A DNA stretch of 54,454 bases from positions 1 to 54,454 of the forward strand of contig CACYQN010000019.1 of the NCBI GenBank assembly GCA_902776565.1, read 5' to 3'. Under the pieces are notes generated by a model. That model did not search any database. It saw nothing but the letters and a program-made list of their open reading frames with translations, and was not told the DNA's origin. A program made the position numbers and the translations under genes. This stretch comes from an uncultured Bacteroidia bacterium. Lineage in GTDB: Bacteria > Bacteroidota > Bacteroidia > Bacteroidales > ML635J-15. This document shows, piece by piece, positions 10,201 through 18,185 of the stretch; position 1 is the first letter of the stretch, and each line of letters opens with the position of its first letter.

Positions 10201-11128
10201 TATCGTTGCAGTTGCCGTTGTTATAACTTATTTCAAACATATAATCTCCTTCGGCAAGACCGGAAACGGTAACAGAATCCCAAGCATTGTCAATATATTG
10301 GTTGTTTTCATAGTAATTCTCAGCATCGTGGACTACACCCCAGAAGTTAACGTTATCGACTGGTCCGCCAACAATGACAGAAACATAACCCTCGTTGTTT
10401 TCAAGACCTGCTGAACTAATGTCCATGAGGTCAGCCCAGAAACCTGCGCAAAGGTCAACATAATCTGCTTCGAATGTTGTTGTCCATGAACAATTGTGTG
10501 CGAATACCTGAGCTTCGACGTTATACAGGCCGTATTCCAAATCTTCAAGGTTAGAAAAGCTAAGTTGTTCTCCGTAACCGCCTTCTTCGAAGACTAGGGT
10601 ACTATCTCTGTAAACATGCCATACAAGTGAATCAAAATTATAAACTTCGGCTCCAGAATTGTCGGTAATGAAAACACTTGCATAATTGTTTTCGAATCTG
10701 CTCGACAAGAAGACATTTTCATAGCAGTTGCCTTCTCCAACAGTTACACCTTGTTCGTAAGTACCAGTGCTTCCATTGTTGTCAGTCATCTGGATAACGT
10801 ATGTGCCGGGAATGAGGTTATCAACCGTAAACATGCCAGTAGTATCGTCTTCAACTGTCATGTAACGACTGCAGTATGTATCCGAAGTCCCCATAACATT
10901 AATTTCCACCGGCAAGGTATATCCCTCGGCAGTGAATGAAACATAACCGTCCCACCTTAATTCGTTGTAGGTCCAGCCATCCATGTAATCCGTGTAAATG
11001 TACGGTGACGACGTTTCGCTACCCTGTACGTTTGTGATTGTGATGTTCTGCGCATTTGTTTGCAATGAGGATAGTCCCAAGAGCAGAACTGCTGTTATTA
11101 ACAGCCATTTAATAGTAAAATTACACAT
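7235..11128 (-). CDS. Giant T9SS surface protein with SprB-type repeats
   Basis: About 1297 residues from ATG 11128 (MCNFTIKWLLITAVLLLG..., cleavage after TNAQ). Longer in-frame starts at 11170 and 11197 would add a basic extension before the signal peptide and look less likely. The body is a series of acidic, Tyr/Asn-rich beta modules of 80-120 residues. Several have the SprB/gliding-repeat pattern, e.g. GGEAPYTYYW..G..T.SISGL..DEYWVYVNDNNGC. The last 85 residues (AYPNPFNDMLNIEID, VYNVSGQIIYTA, ETIKVVK) are a T9SS type A sorting domain. By analogy with SprB-repeat proteins it is probably a cell-surface adhesin. A -7 box TATCTTTG lies at 11209-11216 on the same strand. Confidence 0.88.
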   Translation of the reverse strand: MCNFTIKWLLITAVLLLGLSSLQTNAQNITITNVQGSETSSPYIYTDYMDGWTYNELRWDGYVSFTAEGYTLPVEINVMGTSDTYCSRYMTVEDDTTGMFTVDNLIPGTYVIQMTDNNGSTGTYEQGVTVGEGNCYENVFLSSRFENNYASVFITDNSGAEVYNFDSLVWHVYRDSTLVFEEGGYGEQLSFSNLEDLEYGLYNVEAQVFAHNCSWTTTFEADYVDLCAGFWADLMDISSAGLENNEGYVSVIVGGPVDNVNFWGVVHDAENYYENNQYIDNAWDSVTVSGLAEGDYMFEISYNNGNCNDTIYFTIERDCNFYVNVSRLSDSNDTLTLMPNVMYAQACTLNENRDTVMLKDAVYIWNDGYYGAYYEYQDLGEAYELFVDYNGCELTIEGSCDEDNMTPSCYSPMSEINVTNPSASNNNGAISNVGFATSDMFPYHVFVFNEDGDFIGSNYVVSETGLNYVFDGLASGTYRIYEYKEDVTGMCTSFSSVGLSVNCETMEVSVETITNDSTSNAVLVAEVMDLQEETQIYPDDDDYEWFINGNVYHGRIINASDFVEPGLLEYSYMLNVSHNGCVASTEGDYIVDINCTMSASVTGITPMNLAADSDYAYAIVSISVNNGTAPYMVNDNGSNDYGAWYETDSFEYYLYDDEMQETPMTLYVIDAFGCTDTVEISGMLTCEMSASLTYNSSSDVVINITAEGDDYYPISIYCDYCSNSFVGSTTTSTFTIPENSLTADGRYELVAANGCVTEVWIDGSEICTMELANYTVSNPTSSEIGNGSITIDVVGGFAPYYGTYYKMIGEDNYFYYNYTTSSNPIVINNLSVGEYIIGVTDARGCMIVAPNDSTTITLESNCQITSYSDYENGNVTIRINHGTAPYTITLEDAGVTYTADSDTLTIENVTPGMHFYTILDARGCSEFSTIEAIPADCENVPIYVTGNVVNTTSVTNPNGSISLTVTGGEAPYTYYWITGETTESISGLYPDEYWVYVNDNNGCYGAELFTVEYVPSENLFDELYIDVNYHIEVITVPTADGPVDAPFAVAHVQAFAGVPPYNYEWNVASTYSDQQALAIYENGAVCVNVTDAADNEVSGCIYIELPSIDQISNEIVEEVAGIVDTCINSSAIADAHVTNVELEEGTHIYHVTWTLIEKNGLVHELTVDYPVDSLATGIYAFNLYLRCNGQRVVSSFSTRLYLTGGTESVETFSVEKSSINAYPNPFNDMLNIEIDAAENDNITINVYNVSGQIIYTANTGVSDGVNNIEIATSNYGAGVYFINVVGNSINETIKVVK

Positions 11129-11208
11129 ATAAAAACTTTTTTTGTCATAGGGGCGCTTTGCATTTTTCATAAGGACAGACCCCATATATGTCCTCAAATT
11201 TCAAAGGA

Positions 11209-11216
11209 CAAAGATA
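11209..11216 (-). promoter_or_regulatory. -7 box TATCTTTG for the SprB-repeat gene
   Basis: On the minus strand TATCTTTG fits TAnnTTTG and lies about 80 nt upstream of ATG 11128. I see no good -33 TTTG at the usual distance, so this is a half-supported promoter. Confidence 0.4.
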
Positions 11217-11320
11217 TTTGTTTTTCCTATTGGTTGAATCAGAAAAACGCAACATTTTTTTTATAATTTACAGAGAGCGGAGAATACCTATTCGCTGAAG
11301 ATTTGCAATTTGAACTTTTT

Positions 11321-11351
11321 TTTGTATTTCAGAAAATCCTTATTACTTTTG
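11321..11351 (+). promoter_or_regulatory. Promoter of antitoxin gene
   Basis: TTTG (11321-11324), exactly 19 nt, then TACTTTTG (11344-11351): a full match to the Bacteroidota -33/-7 consensus. Transcription should start near 11358, about 27 nt before ATG. Confidence 0.75.
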
Positions 11352-11384
11352 TGTCTCATTTTGGTACACAAAAGAAATAATATT

Positions 11385-11657
11385 ATGGAAGTAGTCTCAA
11401 CAAGGGAATTCAGGAACAATATGGCGACATATTTAGGTTATGTTTCGTCGGGTCAAGAACTTATACTAAAGACTAGGGATAAGGGAAGCTTTGTGATTCG
11501 CAAGGTCAAGGAAGATGATACACTTATGTCGAAGGAAGAGTTTTTCGCAAAAATCGAAGAAGCGGAAAGGCAGATTGAGAGAGGTGAATATTCGGTTATG
11601 AAACCAGATGAAACATTGGATGAGTTTTTGGAAAGGGTAACAAATGTACAAGATTGA
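11385..11657 (+). CDS. Type II antitoxin, Phd/YefM family
   Basis: 90 residues. MEVVSTREFRNNMATYLGYVSSGQELILKTRDKGSFVIR is the classic Phd/YefM DNA-binding fold, followed by an acidic toxin-neutralising tail (EEAERQIERGEY, ETLDEFLERV). The track frame extends upstream, but ATG 11385 gives the canonical N-terminus and fits the promoter. The stop overlaps the toxin start by 14 bp, the usual TA arrangement. These antitoxins normally autorepress with the toxin as co-repressor. Its toxin is frameshifted here, so it may be an orphan. Confidence 0.88.
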   Translation: MEVVSTREFRNNMATYLGYVSSGQELILKTRDKGSFVIRKVKEDDTLMSKEEFFAKIEEAERQIERGEYSVMKPDETLDEFLERVTNVQD

Positions 11658-11903
11658 ATTCTCAAAAACAGCCATAGCCGACATCATAAAGCTTAGGCGT
11701 AATGAGCCAAAGGCATATAACAAACTGGACGGATTGATTTCGGAATTGAAAGAACCACTGGTCATCCAGAACAACTGAAAGGAGACAAAGTTGGAAAATG
11801 GTCGCGGCACATAACTGGCAAACACAGGCTAATCTACGAAATCAAGGAAGAGGTTGTGATTGTAAACGTGCTTGCTGCATACGGGCATTATGGTGATAAA
11901 TAA
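11644..11903 (+). pseudogene. YoeB/Txe-type mRNA-interferase toxin, frameshifted
   Basis: The first frame reads MYKIEFSKTAIADIIKLRRN up to ELKE and stops at 11776 after 44 codons. The -1 shifted frame continues the same protein: TTGHPEQLKGDKVGKWSRHI, KHRLIYEI, AAYGHYGDK, stop 11903. In YoeB these parts contain the substrate-pocket residues and the C-terminal His-Tyr. The junction near 11745 lacks the residues normally between ELKE and GTGHPE, so a small deletion of 8 nt or similar is likelier than one inserted base. As sequenced no intact toxin can be made. Confidence 0.85.
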
Positions 11904-11932
11904 AAAAACGGAAGCAATGCCTCCGTTTTTTT
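11904..11932. terminator. Bidirectional terminator between toxin and peptidase genes
   Basis: AAAAACGGA (11904-11912) pairs with TCCGTTTTT (11922-11930). It has A- and T-tracts on both sides and lies between two convergent genes. Confidence 0.85.
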
Positions 11933-11947
11933 GTGTAATTCCAATTA

Positions 11948-13315
11948 CTACTTCATTCCTGCAAAATACTTGTAGAACAGAGGAATAGTCTCGATTCCCT
12001 TGAGGAAATTCTCAACAGGGTAGTTCTCGTTCGGCGAATGTATTGCATCCGACTCGAGACCGAAGCCCATAAGGATTGACTTTATGCCAAGCACTTCCTC
12101 GAAACGTGAGATGATAGGAATACTTCCTCCGCTACGTACTGGAATCGGGCGTTTGCCGAATACCTCGACGTAAGCCTTCTCGGCTGCCTTGTATGCCGGC
12201 AAATCAATCGGGCAAACATAGCCCTGTCCTCCGTGAAGCGGACGAACTTCAACCTTGACATATTCAGGAGCAACCTTCTCGAAGTATTCCTTGAAAAGCT
12301 GAGCAATCTTCTTATGGTCCTGATTCGGAACAAGGCGGGTCGAAATCTTTGCAAATGCCTTCGATGGAAGCACGGTCTTCGAGCCTTCGCCAGTGTAGCC
12401 ACCCCAGATTCCGCAAACGTCCAAGCAAGGACGGATGCCAGTGCGTTCGCAGGTAGTGAAGCCAGCTTCGCCCTTGAGCGCCTTCACGTCGATAGCCTTC
12501 TTGTAGTCTTCTTCGTTGAACGGCTTGCCAGCCAGAAGTTGTCTTTCCTCGTCGGAAACAACCAAAACATCGTCGTAGAATCCTGGAATTGTAATCTTTC
12601 CGTTTTCATCGTGAAGGTCGGCAATCATCTTGCACAGCACATTAATAGGATTTGCAACTGCACCGCCGAAAATACCGCTGTGAAGGTCGTGGTCGGGACC
12701 GGTGACTTCAACTTCCCAGTATGCAAGTCCGCGCAGACCTGTTGTAATGCTAGGAATGTCAGATGCTATCATTCCTGTGTCGGAAACGAGAATAACGTCG
12801 CCCTTTAGCAAGTCCTTCTGTTCTGCGCACCATTCGGTAAGGCTCGGCGAACCGATTTCCTCTTCGCCTTCGAGCATAAACTTAACGTTGCAAGGCAAAG
12901 TCTTGGTCTTAACCATAAGTTCGAATGCCTTTGCGTGCATAAAGCTCTGTCCCTTGTCGTCGTCGGCACCGCGCGCCCAGATTTTACCTTCCTTTATTAC
13001 CGGCTCGAAAGGCTCTGTCTTCCAGAGTTCTATCGGGTCAACTGGCATCACGTCGTAGTGACCGTAAACAATTACAGTTGGCTTCGACGGGTCGATAATC
13101 TTTTCGCCGTAAACAATCGGGTTGCCCTTTGTCGGCATAACCTCGGCCTTGTCGGCACCAGCCTGCTTCAACAAATATTTCCAATGCTCGGCGCACTTTA
13201 TCATATCCGACTTGTGTGATGCCTCGGAGCTGATGGACGGAATCCTTATCAGCCCGAAAAGTTCCTCGAAAAACCTTTCCCTGTTTTCCTTGATATAATC
13301 CTTGATGTAACTCAT
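11948..13315 (-). CDS. M20 family dipeptidase
   Basis: 455 residues from ATG 13315 (MSYIKDYIKENRERFFEEL); seven extra upstream codons are possible but unnecessary. Motifs of M20 di-zinc peptidases are present: VYGHYDVMPVD with the first metal His/Asp, GADDDKGQ, catalytic Glu in EGEEEIGSPS, SDTG, and IHSPNENY near the C-terminus. The lid domain lies between (TGLRGLAYWEVEVTG.DHDLHSG). Length and the HYDVMPVD form match CNDP/carnosinase-like dipeptidases, which split dipeptides in the cytoplasm. Confidence 0.93.
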   Translation of the reverse strand: MSYIKDYIKENRERFFEELFGLIRIPSISSEASHKSDMIKCAEHWKYLLKQAGADKAEVMPTKGNPIVYGEKIIDPSKPTVIVYGHYDVMPVDPIELWKTEPFEPVIKEGKIWARGADDDKGQSFMHAKAFELMVKTKTLPCNVKFMLEGEEEIGSPSLTEWCAEQKDLLKGDVILVSDTGMIASDIPSITTGLRGLAYWEVEVTGPDHDLHSGIFGGAVANPINVLCKMIADLHDENGKITIPGFYDDVLVVSDEERQLLAGKPFNEEDYKKAIDVKALKGEAGFTTCERTGIRPCLDVCGIWGGYTGEGSKTVLPSKAFAKISTRLVPNQDHKKIAQLFKEYFEKVAPEYVKVEVRPLHGGQGYVCPIDLPAYKAAEKAYVEVFGKRPIPVRSGGSIPIISRFEEVLGIKSILMGFGLESDAIHSPNENYPVENFLKGIETIPLFYKYFAGMK

Positions 13316-13393
13316 AATTATTTTTTTTGATGACAAATTTTAATGATTGGCAAAGTTAATTCAAAAATTTAGAAATTCAAAGTTTTTATTGGG

Positions 13394-13470
13394 ACTAACA
13401 GGCTGACAGTCCAAAAGACTAACAGCCAAAGTCGTAACTCGACTTGTCTTAGGCTCAAGCCTACGACATT
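13394..13470. repeat. Short inverted repeats in the 13337-13570 gap
   Basis: AAGTCG-taact-CGACTT (13429-13445) and TAGGCT-ca-AGCCTA (13450-13463) form two small perfect hairpins; GTCGTA (13431) can alternatively pair with TACGAC (13462). GACTAACAG occurs twice upstream (about 13394 and 13418). No ORF is visible here. Confidence 0.5.
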
Positions 13471-13512
13471 GAACATACAATGCTCCAGCCTTGCTTATCT
13501 TGTTTCACAAAA

Positions 13513-13548
13513 AAATGTTCCATCTGCCTTCCGGCAAATGGAACATTT
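13513..13548 (-). terminator. Terminator of nitroreductase gene
   Basis: AAATGTTCCAT (13513-13523) pairs perfectly with ATGGAACATTT (13538-13548), with an inner TGCC-TTCC-GGCA stem. A T-run follows on the minus strand. Confidence 0.9.
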
Positions 13549-13570
13549 AAAAAGTCTTTTTGTTCACCTA

Positions 13571-14242
13571 TTATTCCATATACGCAACCTTCTTGTCGTC
13601 ACGAGGCTTGGCATCGGGATTTTCATCCTTGTAGCCTAGTGTTACGGTCAAGTAAACCACATAGTTTTCGGGAAGGTTGAGCGACTTCACAAAGTCGGCA
13701 GCCTTCGGCGAGTTGATGTATTCGCGGCAGCAACCAACAGCGCACGAACCGATGTTCATCGACTCGGCAGCGAGCAAAACGTTCTGTACGAGCATTCCGC
13801 AGTCGCTCTGTCCCCAGTATTGGGTGGTGTCGTATGCAACTACGAGCAAAGTCGGTGCGTGGAAGAATACGCTTGCATTTTCATCGGCAAAACGTTCCTT
13901 TGCTTCGGGACGCTTCTCAATCATGTCGGCGATTACTTCCTTGTTGAGATTTTCGATAGCTTCCTTGTTCTGCATAACGCGAACTTCCCAGGGCTGCGAG
14001 TTGCGTGCGCTCGGTGCGTTGATAGCGCATTCGAGGATGGTCTTCAATTCCTCGTCCTTTATCTGCTCGGGCTTGTAGGCACGGATGCTGCGACGGCTCA
14101 TTATGCAGTCAACTACCTGATTCTTCTGTTCCGAATATTGCTGTTCGCACTTGCTGTTTTCTTCGATAGCTTCTGTCTTGTTGTTATTACACGATACCAT
14201 AGTGAATACAAACAAAATTAACAAATAAAAACAATTCTTCAT
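13571..14242 (-). CDS. Nitroreductase-family lipoprotein
   Basis: 223 residues. MKNCFYLLILFVFTMVSC is a lipoprotein signal with the lipid-attached Cys at 18, followed by an Asn/Glu/Lys-rich linker. The nitroreductase fold starts near residue 50: SRRSIRAY (FMN phosphate binding), then APSARNSQPWEVRV, and LGYKDENPDAKPRDDKK at the end. These enzymes use FMN and NAD(P)H to reduce nitro compounds, quinones or flavins. A lipid-anchored exported form is seen in Bacteroidota. Electron donor outside the cytoplasm and substrate are unknown. Confidence 0.87.
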   Translation of the reverse strand: MKNCFYLLILFVFTMVSCNNNKTEAIEENSKCEQQYSEQKNQVVDCIMSRRSIRAYKPEQIKDEELKTILECAINAPSARNSQPWEVRVMQNKEAIENLNKEVIADMIEKRPEAKERFADENASVFFHAPTLLVVAYDTTQYWGQSDCGMLVQNVLLAAESMNIGSCAVGCCREYINSPKAADFVKSLNLPENYVVYLTVTLGYKDENPDAKPRDDKKVAYME

Positions 14243-14276
14243 ATACTTATAAATTTAATGGCATATACAAACAAGA

Positions 14277-14310
14277 AAAGGGAAAGCCCAACGGGTATTC
14301 CCTATCCTTT
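14277..14310 (-). terminator. Terminator of L31 gene
   Basis: AAAGG..GGAAaGCCC pairs with GGGtaTTCC..CCTTT across 14277-14310, just beyond the L31 stop on the minus strand, followed by a TTC-rich run. Confidence 0.65.
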
Positions 14311-14328
14311 AATATTGCAAGAATGCTA

Positions 14329-14601
14329 CTACTTCTTTGCAGCAGCACGCTGTTCCAAATGCTTCTGATAGCGGTTACGGAACTTATCAACACGACCAGC
14401 GGTATCAACAAGCTTAATCTTACCAGTGTAGAACGGGTGAGATGTGTTGGAGATTTCAAGCTTGTACAAAGGATACTCAACACCATCAACAACAATCGTT
14501 TCCTTAGTGTTAGCGGTTGACTTGGTAATGAAAACATTTTCATTCGACATGTCCTTGAATGCTACCAAGCGATACTTATCAGGATGTATTCCCTTTTTCA
14601 T
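14329..14601 (-). CDS. rpmE2: 50S ribosomal protein L31, type B
   Basis: 90 residues starting MKKGIHPDKYRLVAFKDMSN; the HP.Y..V.F.D motif and LEISNTSHPFYTGK are diagnostic of L31. It lacks the CxxC zinc site of type A L31, so it is the zinc-free type B form with a longer C-terminus. Type B is the standard form in many Bacteroidota. A full promoter lies 40 nt upstream. Confidence 0.97.
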   Translation of the reverse strand: MKKGIHPDKYRLVAFKDMSNENVFITKSTANTKETIVVDGVEYPLYKLEISNTSHPFYTGKIKLVDTAGRVDKFRNRYQKHLEQRAAAKK

Positions 14602-14640
14602 TGTATTTAATTTTAAATATTCTTACTAATTTTTGGACGG

Positions 14641-14671
14641 CAAAGGTACTACTTTTTTTTTATTCCACAAA
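14641..14671 (-). promoter_or_regulatory. Promoter of L31 gene
   Basis: On the minus strand TTTG (14671-14668), exactly 19 nt, then TACCTTTG (14648-14641). This is a full consensus match. Confidence 0.78.
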
Positions 14672-14728
14672 ATTCTGTTCAAAAATATTCCAAGATTTTT
14701 CCTTTTCGTCAATAATCATTGTAACTCG

Positions 14729-15640
14729 TTATCTTACACGTACTTTGCGTCCCAGTTGGAGCACGGTATTTGGCGTAAGGTTGTTGTTGAGCGAACAAAT
14801 TCTGCTTACCGAAGTTCCGTATTTGCGAGCAAGAGCGCTTAAAGTGTCGCCCTGACGGATGATATGATATGTTCCATCGCCAGTCTCGACCGTACTTGCC
14901 GAAGAAGAGGAAGACGATGAAGAATACCTTGCCGTTGAATTAAGCTTGTTGCGCGGTAGCACGAGAGTATCACAACGCAAGGTCGTATCCTTCCAGTTGA
15001 CAATGGTCTCGGGGTCGAACGGGAAGCCTTTGTATCTGGTCTCGAAATGCAGGTGCGGACCAGTGCTTCTGCCGGTGCTTCCGCCCAGGCCTATAACTTC
15101 GCCCACATCAACCGGCTCGTTTTCGCGAACTAGAATCTTCGACAGGTGTCCGTAGTAGGTTTCGAGTCCGTTGGCATGGCGCACCACGACCAAGTTTCCG
15201 TAACCACCGCAATAGCCAGTGTATCTAACCTTTCCTTCGAATGCCGAATAAACGGGGTCACCTATATTTAAAGGTATGTCGCTACCGGTATGAGCACGTC
15301 CATGTCGCCAGCCGTACTTTGAGAACACGAAACCTACGCGAGGCATGCAAAAGTCGGTCGAATCTTCTATTAGCGGCAGCACTATGGTATCGGGAAGCGT
15401 TGCGATATCGAAATTCCTATGTGCATTGTGGTCGGTAGTAATCCAGTCGATGTCGTACATTTCGGAATTCTCATGCTTAGGCTTGGGCAAAACTAGCGAA
15501 TCCCATGTTCTGTCGCTGAATATTACTATTTTGACGTATTTGTCTGAAGTGGATAAAGTATCCACCGAAACTTTGGCTACGCCTTGTGCAAAAATTTCGG
15601 CGGATAGAAACAATAAAAACAAAAACAAACATTTATTCAT
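14729..15640 (-). CDS. M23 peptidoglycan endopeptidase with C-terminal LysM
   Basis: 303 residues from ATG 15640 (MNKCLFLFLLFLSAEIFAQG, signal peptide); 31 further in-frame upstream codons lack a signal logic. The LytM/M23 domain carries zinc ligands in HTGSD, the catalytic His in YYGHL and HLHFE. A Ser-rich linker leads to a LysM domain (YHIIRQGDTLSALARKYGTS...LNNNLTPNTVL..G). It should cut peptide cross-links of peptidoglycan in the periplasm, for growth, septation or insertion of envelope machines. Downstream signal: none seen before the L31 promoter region. Confidence 0.93.
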   Translation of the reverse strand: MNKCLFLFLLFLSAEIFAQGVAKVSVDTLSTSDKYVKIVIFSDRTWDSLVLPKPKHENSEMYDIDWITTDHNAHRNFDIATLPDTIVLPLIEDSTDFCMPRVGFVFSKYGWRHGRAHTGSDIPLNIGDPVYSAFEGKVRYTGYCGGYGNLVVVRHANGLETYYGHLSKILVRENEPVDVGEVIGLGGSTGRSTGPHLHFETRYKGFPFDPETIVNWKDTTLRCDTLVLPRNKLNSTARYSSSSSSSSASTVETGDGTYHIIRQGDTLSALARKYGTSVSRICSLNNNLTPNTVLQLGRKVRVR

Positions 15641-15785
15641 ACCGCAAAAATAAGCAAAAATGCTGAAAAACAAGTTTCTTTTGCGGATTCGTATAGTTGT
15701 TAGGGTTTGTAATATACTTCTGCGGTAATCCAATCTACAAATAAAACGTCAGCTTGTTAGGGAGGCATTCATAGTATAAAACAAA

Positions 15786-15810
15786 AAAGCCACTGAAATT
15801 CAGTGGCTTT
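15786..15810 (-). terminator. Terminator of tRNA-Glu
   Basis: AAAGCCACTG (15786-15795) pairs with CAGTGGCTTT (15801-15810); read on the minus strand a T-run follows. Confidence 0.88.
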
Positions 15811-15813
15811 CTG

Positions 15814-15885
15814 CAGTCCGGCGGGGAATCGAACCCCGATTACCAGAATGAAAATCTGACGTCCTAACCATTAGACGATCGGACC
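15814..15885 (-). tRNA. tRNA-Glu (anticodon UUC)
   Basis: Read on the minus strand: acceptor GGTCCGA, D arm GTCTAATGGTTAGGAC, anticodon loop with TTC inside CAGATTTTCATTCTG, T arm CGGGGTTCGATTCCCCG, 3' acceptor CCGGACT, discriminator G. CCA is not encoded. The acceptor has a G1-U72 wobble and an A7-C66 mismatch, so the stem is weak at both ends. Used for Glu codons GAA and GAG. Confidence 0.94.
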
Positions 15886-16116
15886 AAAATTCCCATCGTT
15901 TTGGGACTGCAAAATAAGTGCATTTTTTCCACATAACCAAATGTTTTTTCACATTTTTTTTGAAAATTATTGCATTTAGGATAATTATGAGGTGCAAATA
16001 ATTGTAAATCAATAAACTAAATAATGCATAACAAAAGCGATGTTTTGTGTTTGCGGATAAAATATCCTTATATTCATGTCTTCGGGAGTACAAATTCTGA
16101 AGGACACATACAAAAA

Positions 16117-16141
16117 AGGTCGGAAATTTGTTTTCCGACCT
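16117..16141 (-). terminator. Terminator of yebC
   Basis: AGGTCGGAAA pairs with TTTTCCGACCT; on the minus strand a run of T follows. Confidence 0.88.
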
Positions 16142-16166
16142 CTCTATTTTTAATAGAATTATTATC

Positions 16167-16916
16167 CTATTCTTCCATTGCAGCGACGATTTCGTCAGTC
16201 ATTTCCATATTGTGGAATACGTTTACAACGTCATCGTCGTCTTCAAGAACATCTATGAGCTTCAAAACGCCCTTTGCATCCTCTGGAGAAATAACCTTGG
16301 TGTCGTTCGGGATTCTTCTGAGTTCGGCACAAGTAGGAACGATATTCATTTCTTCCAACTTCTTGTTTACTGCGCCAAAGTCTTCGAACGAACTTGTTAC
16401 GGTTATTGTTTCTTCATCCATTTCGATGTCTTCAGCACCAGCGTCAATGATTTCAAGTTCGAAATCGTCCATGTTGATTGAATCAGACATTGGAATCTCA
16501 AATACACCCTTGCGTTCGAAAAGGAAACTCAATGAACCATTAGTTCCGAGAGTGCCGTTGAATTTGTTGAAAGCTGCACGTACAGATGAAACTGTTCTGT
16601 TGTTGTTGTCCGACAAACATTCAACGAACAATGCAATACCATGAGCTGCGTATCCTTCGAAAGTGATTTCCATGAAGTTTGCACCGTCCTGGTCACCTTT
16701 CTTGATAGCTCTTTCGATATTGTCCTTAGGCATGTTGACACCTTTTGCATTCTGGACTGCAAGCCTCAATTTTGCGTTATAGTTGGGGTCGGTTCCTCCA
16801 CCTTCCTTTACTGCTATTGTTATTTCCTTTGCTAACTTTGAGAAGATTTTCGATCTCTTAGCGTCCAATGCGCCCTTCTTTCTCTTAATCGTTGACCATT
16901 TATTATGTCCTGACAT
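16167..16916 (-). CDS. yebC: YebC/PmpR family protein (TACO1-like translation/regulatory factor)
   Basis: 249 residues beginning MSGHNKWSTIKRKKGALDAKRSKIFSKL, the family signature, followed by GGGTDPNYNAKLRLAVQNAKGVNMPKDNI. The family has three domains; bacterial members were described as DNA-binding regulators and more recently as ribosome-associated factors easing translation of proline stretches. A TAATTTTG box lies about 60 nt upstream. The C-terminus is highly acidic (DVLEDDDDVVN). Confidence 0.95.
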   Translation of the reverse strand: MSGHNKWSTIKRKKGALDAKRSKIFSKLAKEITIAVKEGGGTDPNYNAKLRLAVQNAKGVNMPKDNIERAIKKGDQDGANFMEITFEGYAAHGIALFVECLSDNNNRTVSSVRAAFNKFNGTLGTNGSLSFLFERKGVFEIPMSDSINMDDFELEIIDAGAEDIEMDEETITVTSSFEDFGAVNKKLEEMNIVPTCAELRRIPNDTKVISPEDAKGVLKLIDVLEDDDDVVNVFHNMEMTDEIVAAMEE

Positions 16917-17163
16917 ATAAAAACTATTATTATGTTAAACTTCTAATTCTAGAATTGAGGTACAAAATTACAAAAATAATTTTTTACTCATATTATTTAT
17001 GGCAAAAAATTTATCAAACACATCGAAAAAGCTCTATCTGCAAATGGAAACACAGTAATTTGCTGCTGTTTGCCGAATTAATTCTTATCAACATATACCT
17101 ATATATTAATAGGCACCATCTCACAAAACATTTTCATAATCATAAATCTCTTTGCATCTTGTC

Positions 17164-17280
17164 AGCAACCCAGAAACTTAGCAACCCAGAAACTTAGAAA
17201 CGCCGCAGGCATTCAAACGGCGAAGCCCTCAACGAAGTTAACCTTTAGCTCGGCGTAAGCCAAACGGCGAAGCGAGAACT
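17164..17280 (-). repeat. 16-bp tandem repeat and GC-rich dispersed repeat in the 16917-17345 gap
   Basis: AGCAACCCAGAAACTT occurs twice in tandem (17164-17195). The following 17197-17280 contains ACGGCGAAGCC units and is the reverse complement of part of the repeat field at 35.25-35.32 kb, including about 45 identical bases around CTTTAGCTCGGCGTAAGCC. Then come AATCGTAA-type simple repeats (17288-17312), also seen at 27525. No ORF is visible. Confidence 0.8.
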
Positions 17281-17345
17281 CCAATCTAAAATCGTAATTC
17301 GTAAATCGTAAATATTATTTATTTTTGCAAAAAATTTCAAAAACG

Positions 17346-18182
17346 ATGTCAAAGAAGGAATACGCACCGCTTCTACCGATAGAACTGCGGAACAAAATAA
17401 AGGAATACCGTGCCAAGGGATACAAGATTCCGCCGCTGAGAATAATTCGTAGCGAAGAACAGATTGCTGGCATACGCGAAAGCGCAAAGATAAACACCGC
17501 ACTGCTCGATTACATTTCAGAAAACATTCGTGAGGGCATTACCACTCAGGACATTGACGACATGGTTTACGAATTCACCACTTCACACGGTGCAATTCCC
17601 GCTCCTCTTCACTACGAAGGCTACCCAAAGAGCTGCTGCGTGTCACGCAACGAAATCGTTTGCCACGGCATCCCGAGCAAGAAGGAATTCCTCCGCAATG
17701 GCGACATCGTAAATGTTGACGTATCAACTATTTACAACCGCTATTTCTCCGATGCTTCACGAATGTTCATGATTGGCGAGGTTAGCGAAGAATGCCAGCG
17801 ACTGGTAAAGGTAACCAAGGAATGCCTCGAAATAGGTATCGCCACAGCACAACCATGGGCTCGTATGGGCGATGTTGGTGCAGCAATACAGGAACACGCC
17901 GAAAAGAATGGCTATTCTGTAGTTCGTGAACTTTGCGGTCACGGCTGCGGTGTAAAATTCCACGAACCGCCCGAGGTTCTGCACTACGGCAAGCGCGGTA
18001 CCGAAGAACTCATCATCCCCGGCATGACCTTCACCATCGAACCGATGATAAACATGGGCAAGAAGGAAATCTTCATCGAAGAAAACGACTGGACCGTCGT
18101 CACCAAGGACCTCAAGCCCTCGGCTCAATGGGAACACCAGATTCTGATTACAGAAACGGGAAACGAAATATTAACGTATTAG
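17346..18182 (+). CDS. map: Methionine aminopeptidase, type I
   Basis: 278 residues from ATG 17346 (MSKKEYAPLLPIELRNKIKEY). The type I metal site is complete: D in NVDVS, D in RYFSDASR, H in GHGCGVKFHEPP, E in FTIEPM and E in SAQWEHQ. It removes the initiator Met from nascent proteins in the cytoplasm and is essential in most bacteria. A -7-like TATTTTTG lies at 17320-17327. The N-terminus is about 40 residues longer than E. coli MAP, a basic ribosome-facing-type extension also seen in other Bacteroidota. Confidence 0.96.
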   Translation: MSKKEYAPLLPIELRNKIKEYRAKGYKIPPLRIIRSEEQIAGIRESAKINTALLDYISENIREGITTQDIDDMVYEFTTSHGAIPAPLHYEGYPKSCCVSRNEIVCHGIPSKKEFLRNGDIVNVDVSTIYNRYFSDASRMFMIGEVSEECQRLVKVTKECLEIGIATAQPWARMGDVGAAIQEHAEKNGYSVVRELCGHGCGVKFHEPPEVLHYGKRGTEELIIPGMTFTIEPMINMGKKEIFIEENDWTVVTKDLKPSAQWEHQILITETGNEILTY

Positions 18183-18185
18183 GCG

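Noticed and set aside
15641..15652. TATTTTTG as promoter of the M23 peptidase gene
   Set aside because: The box ends 4 nt before the start codon, which would leave no leader.
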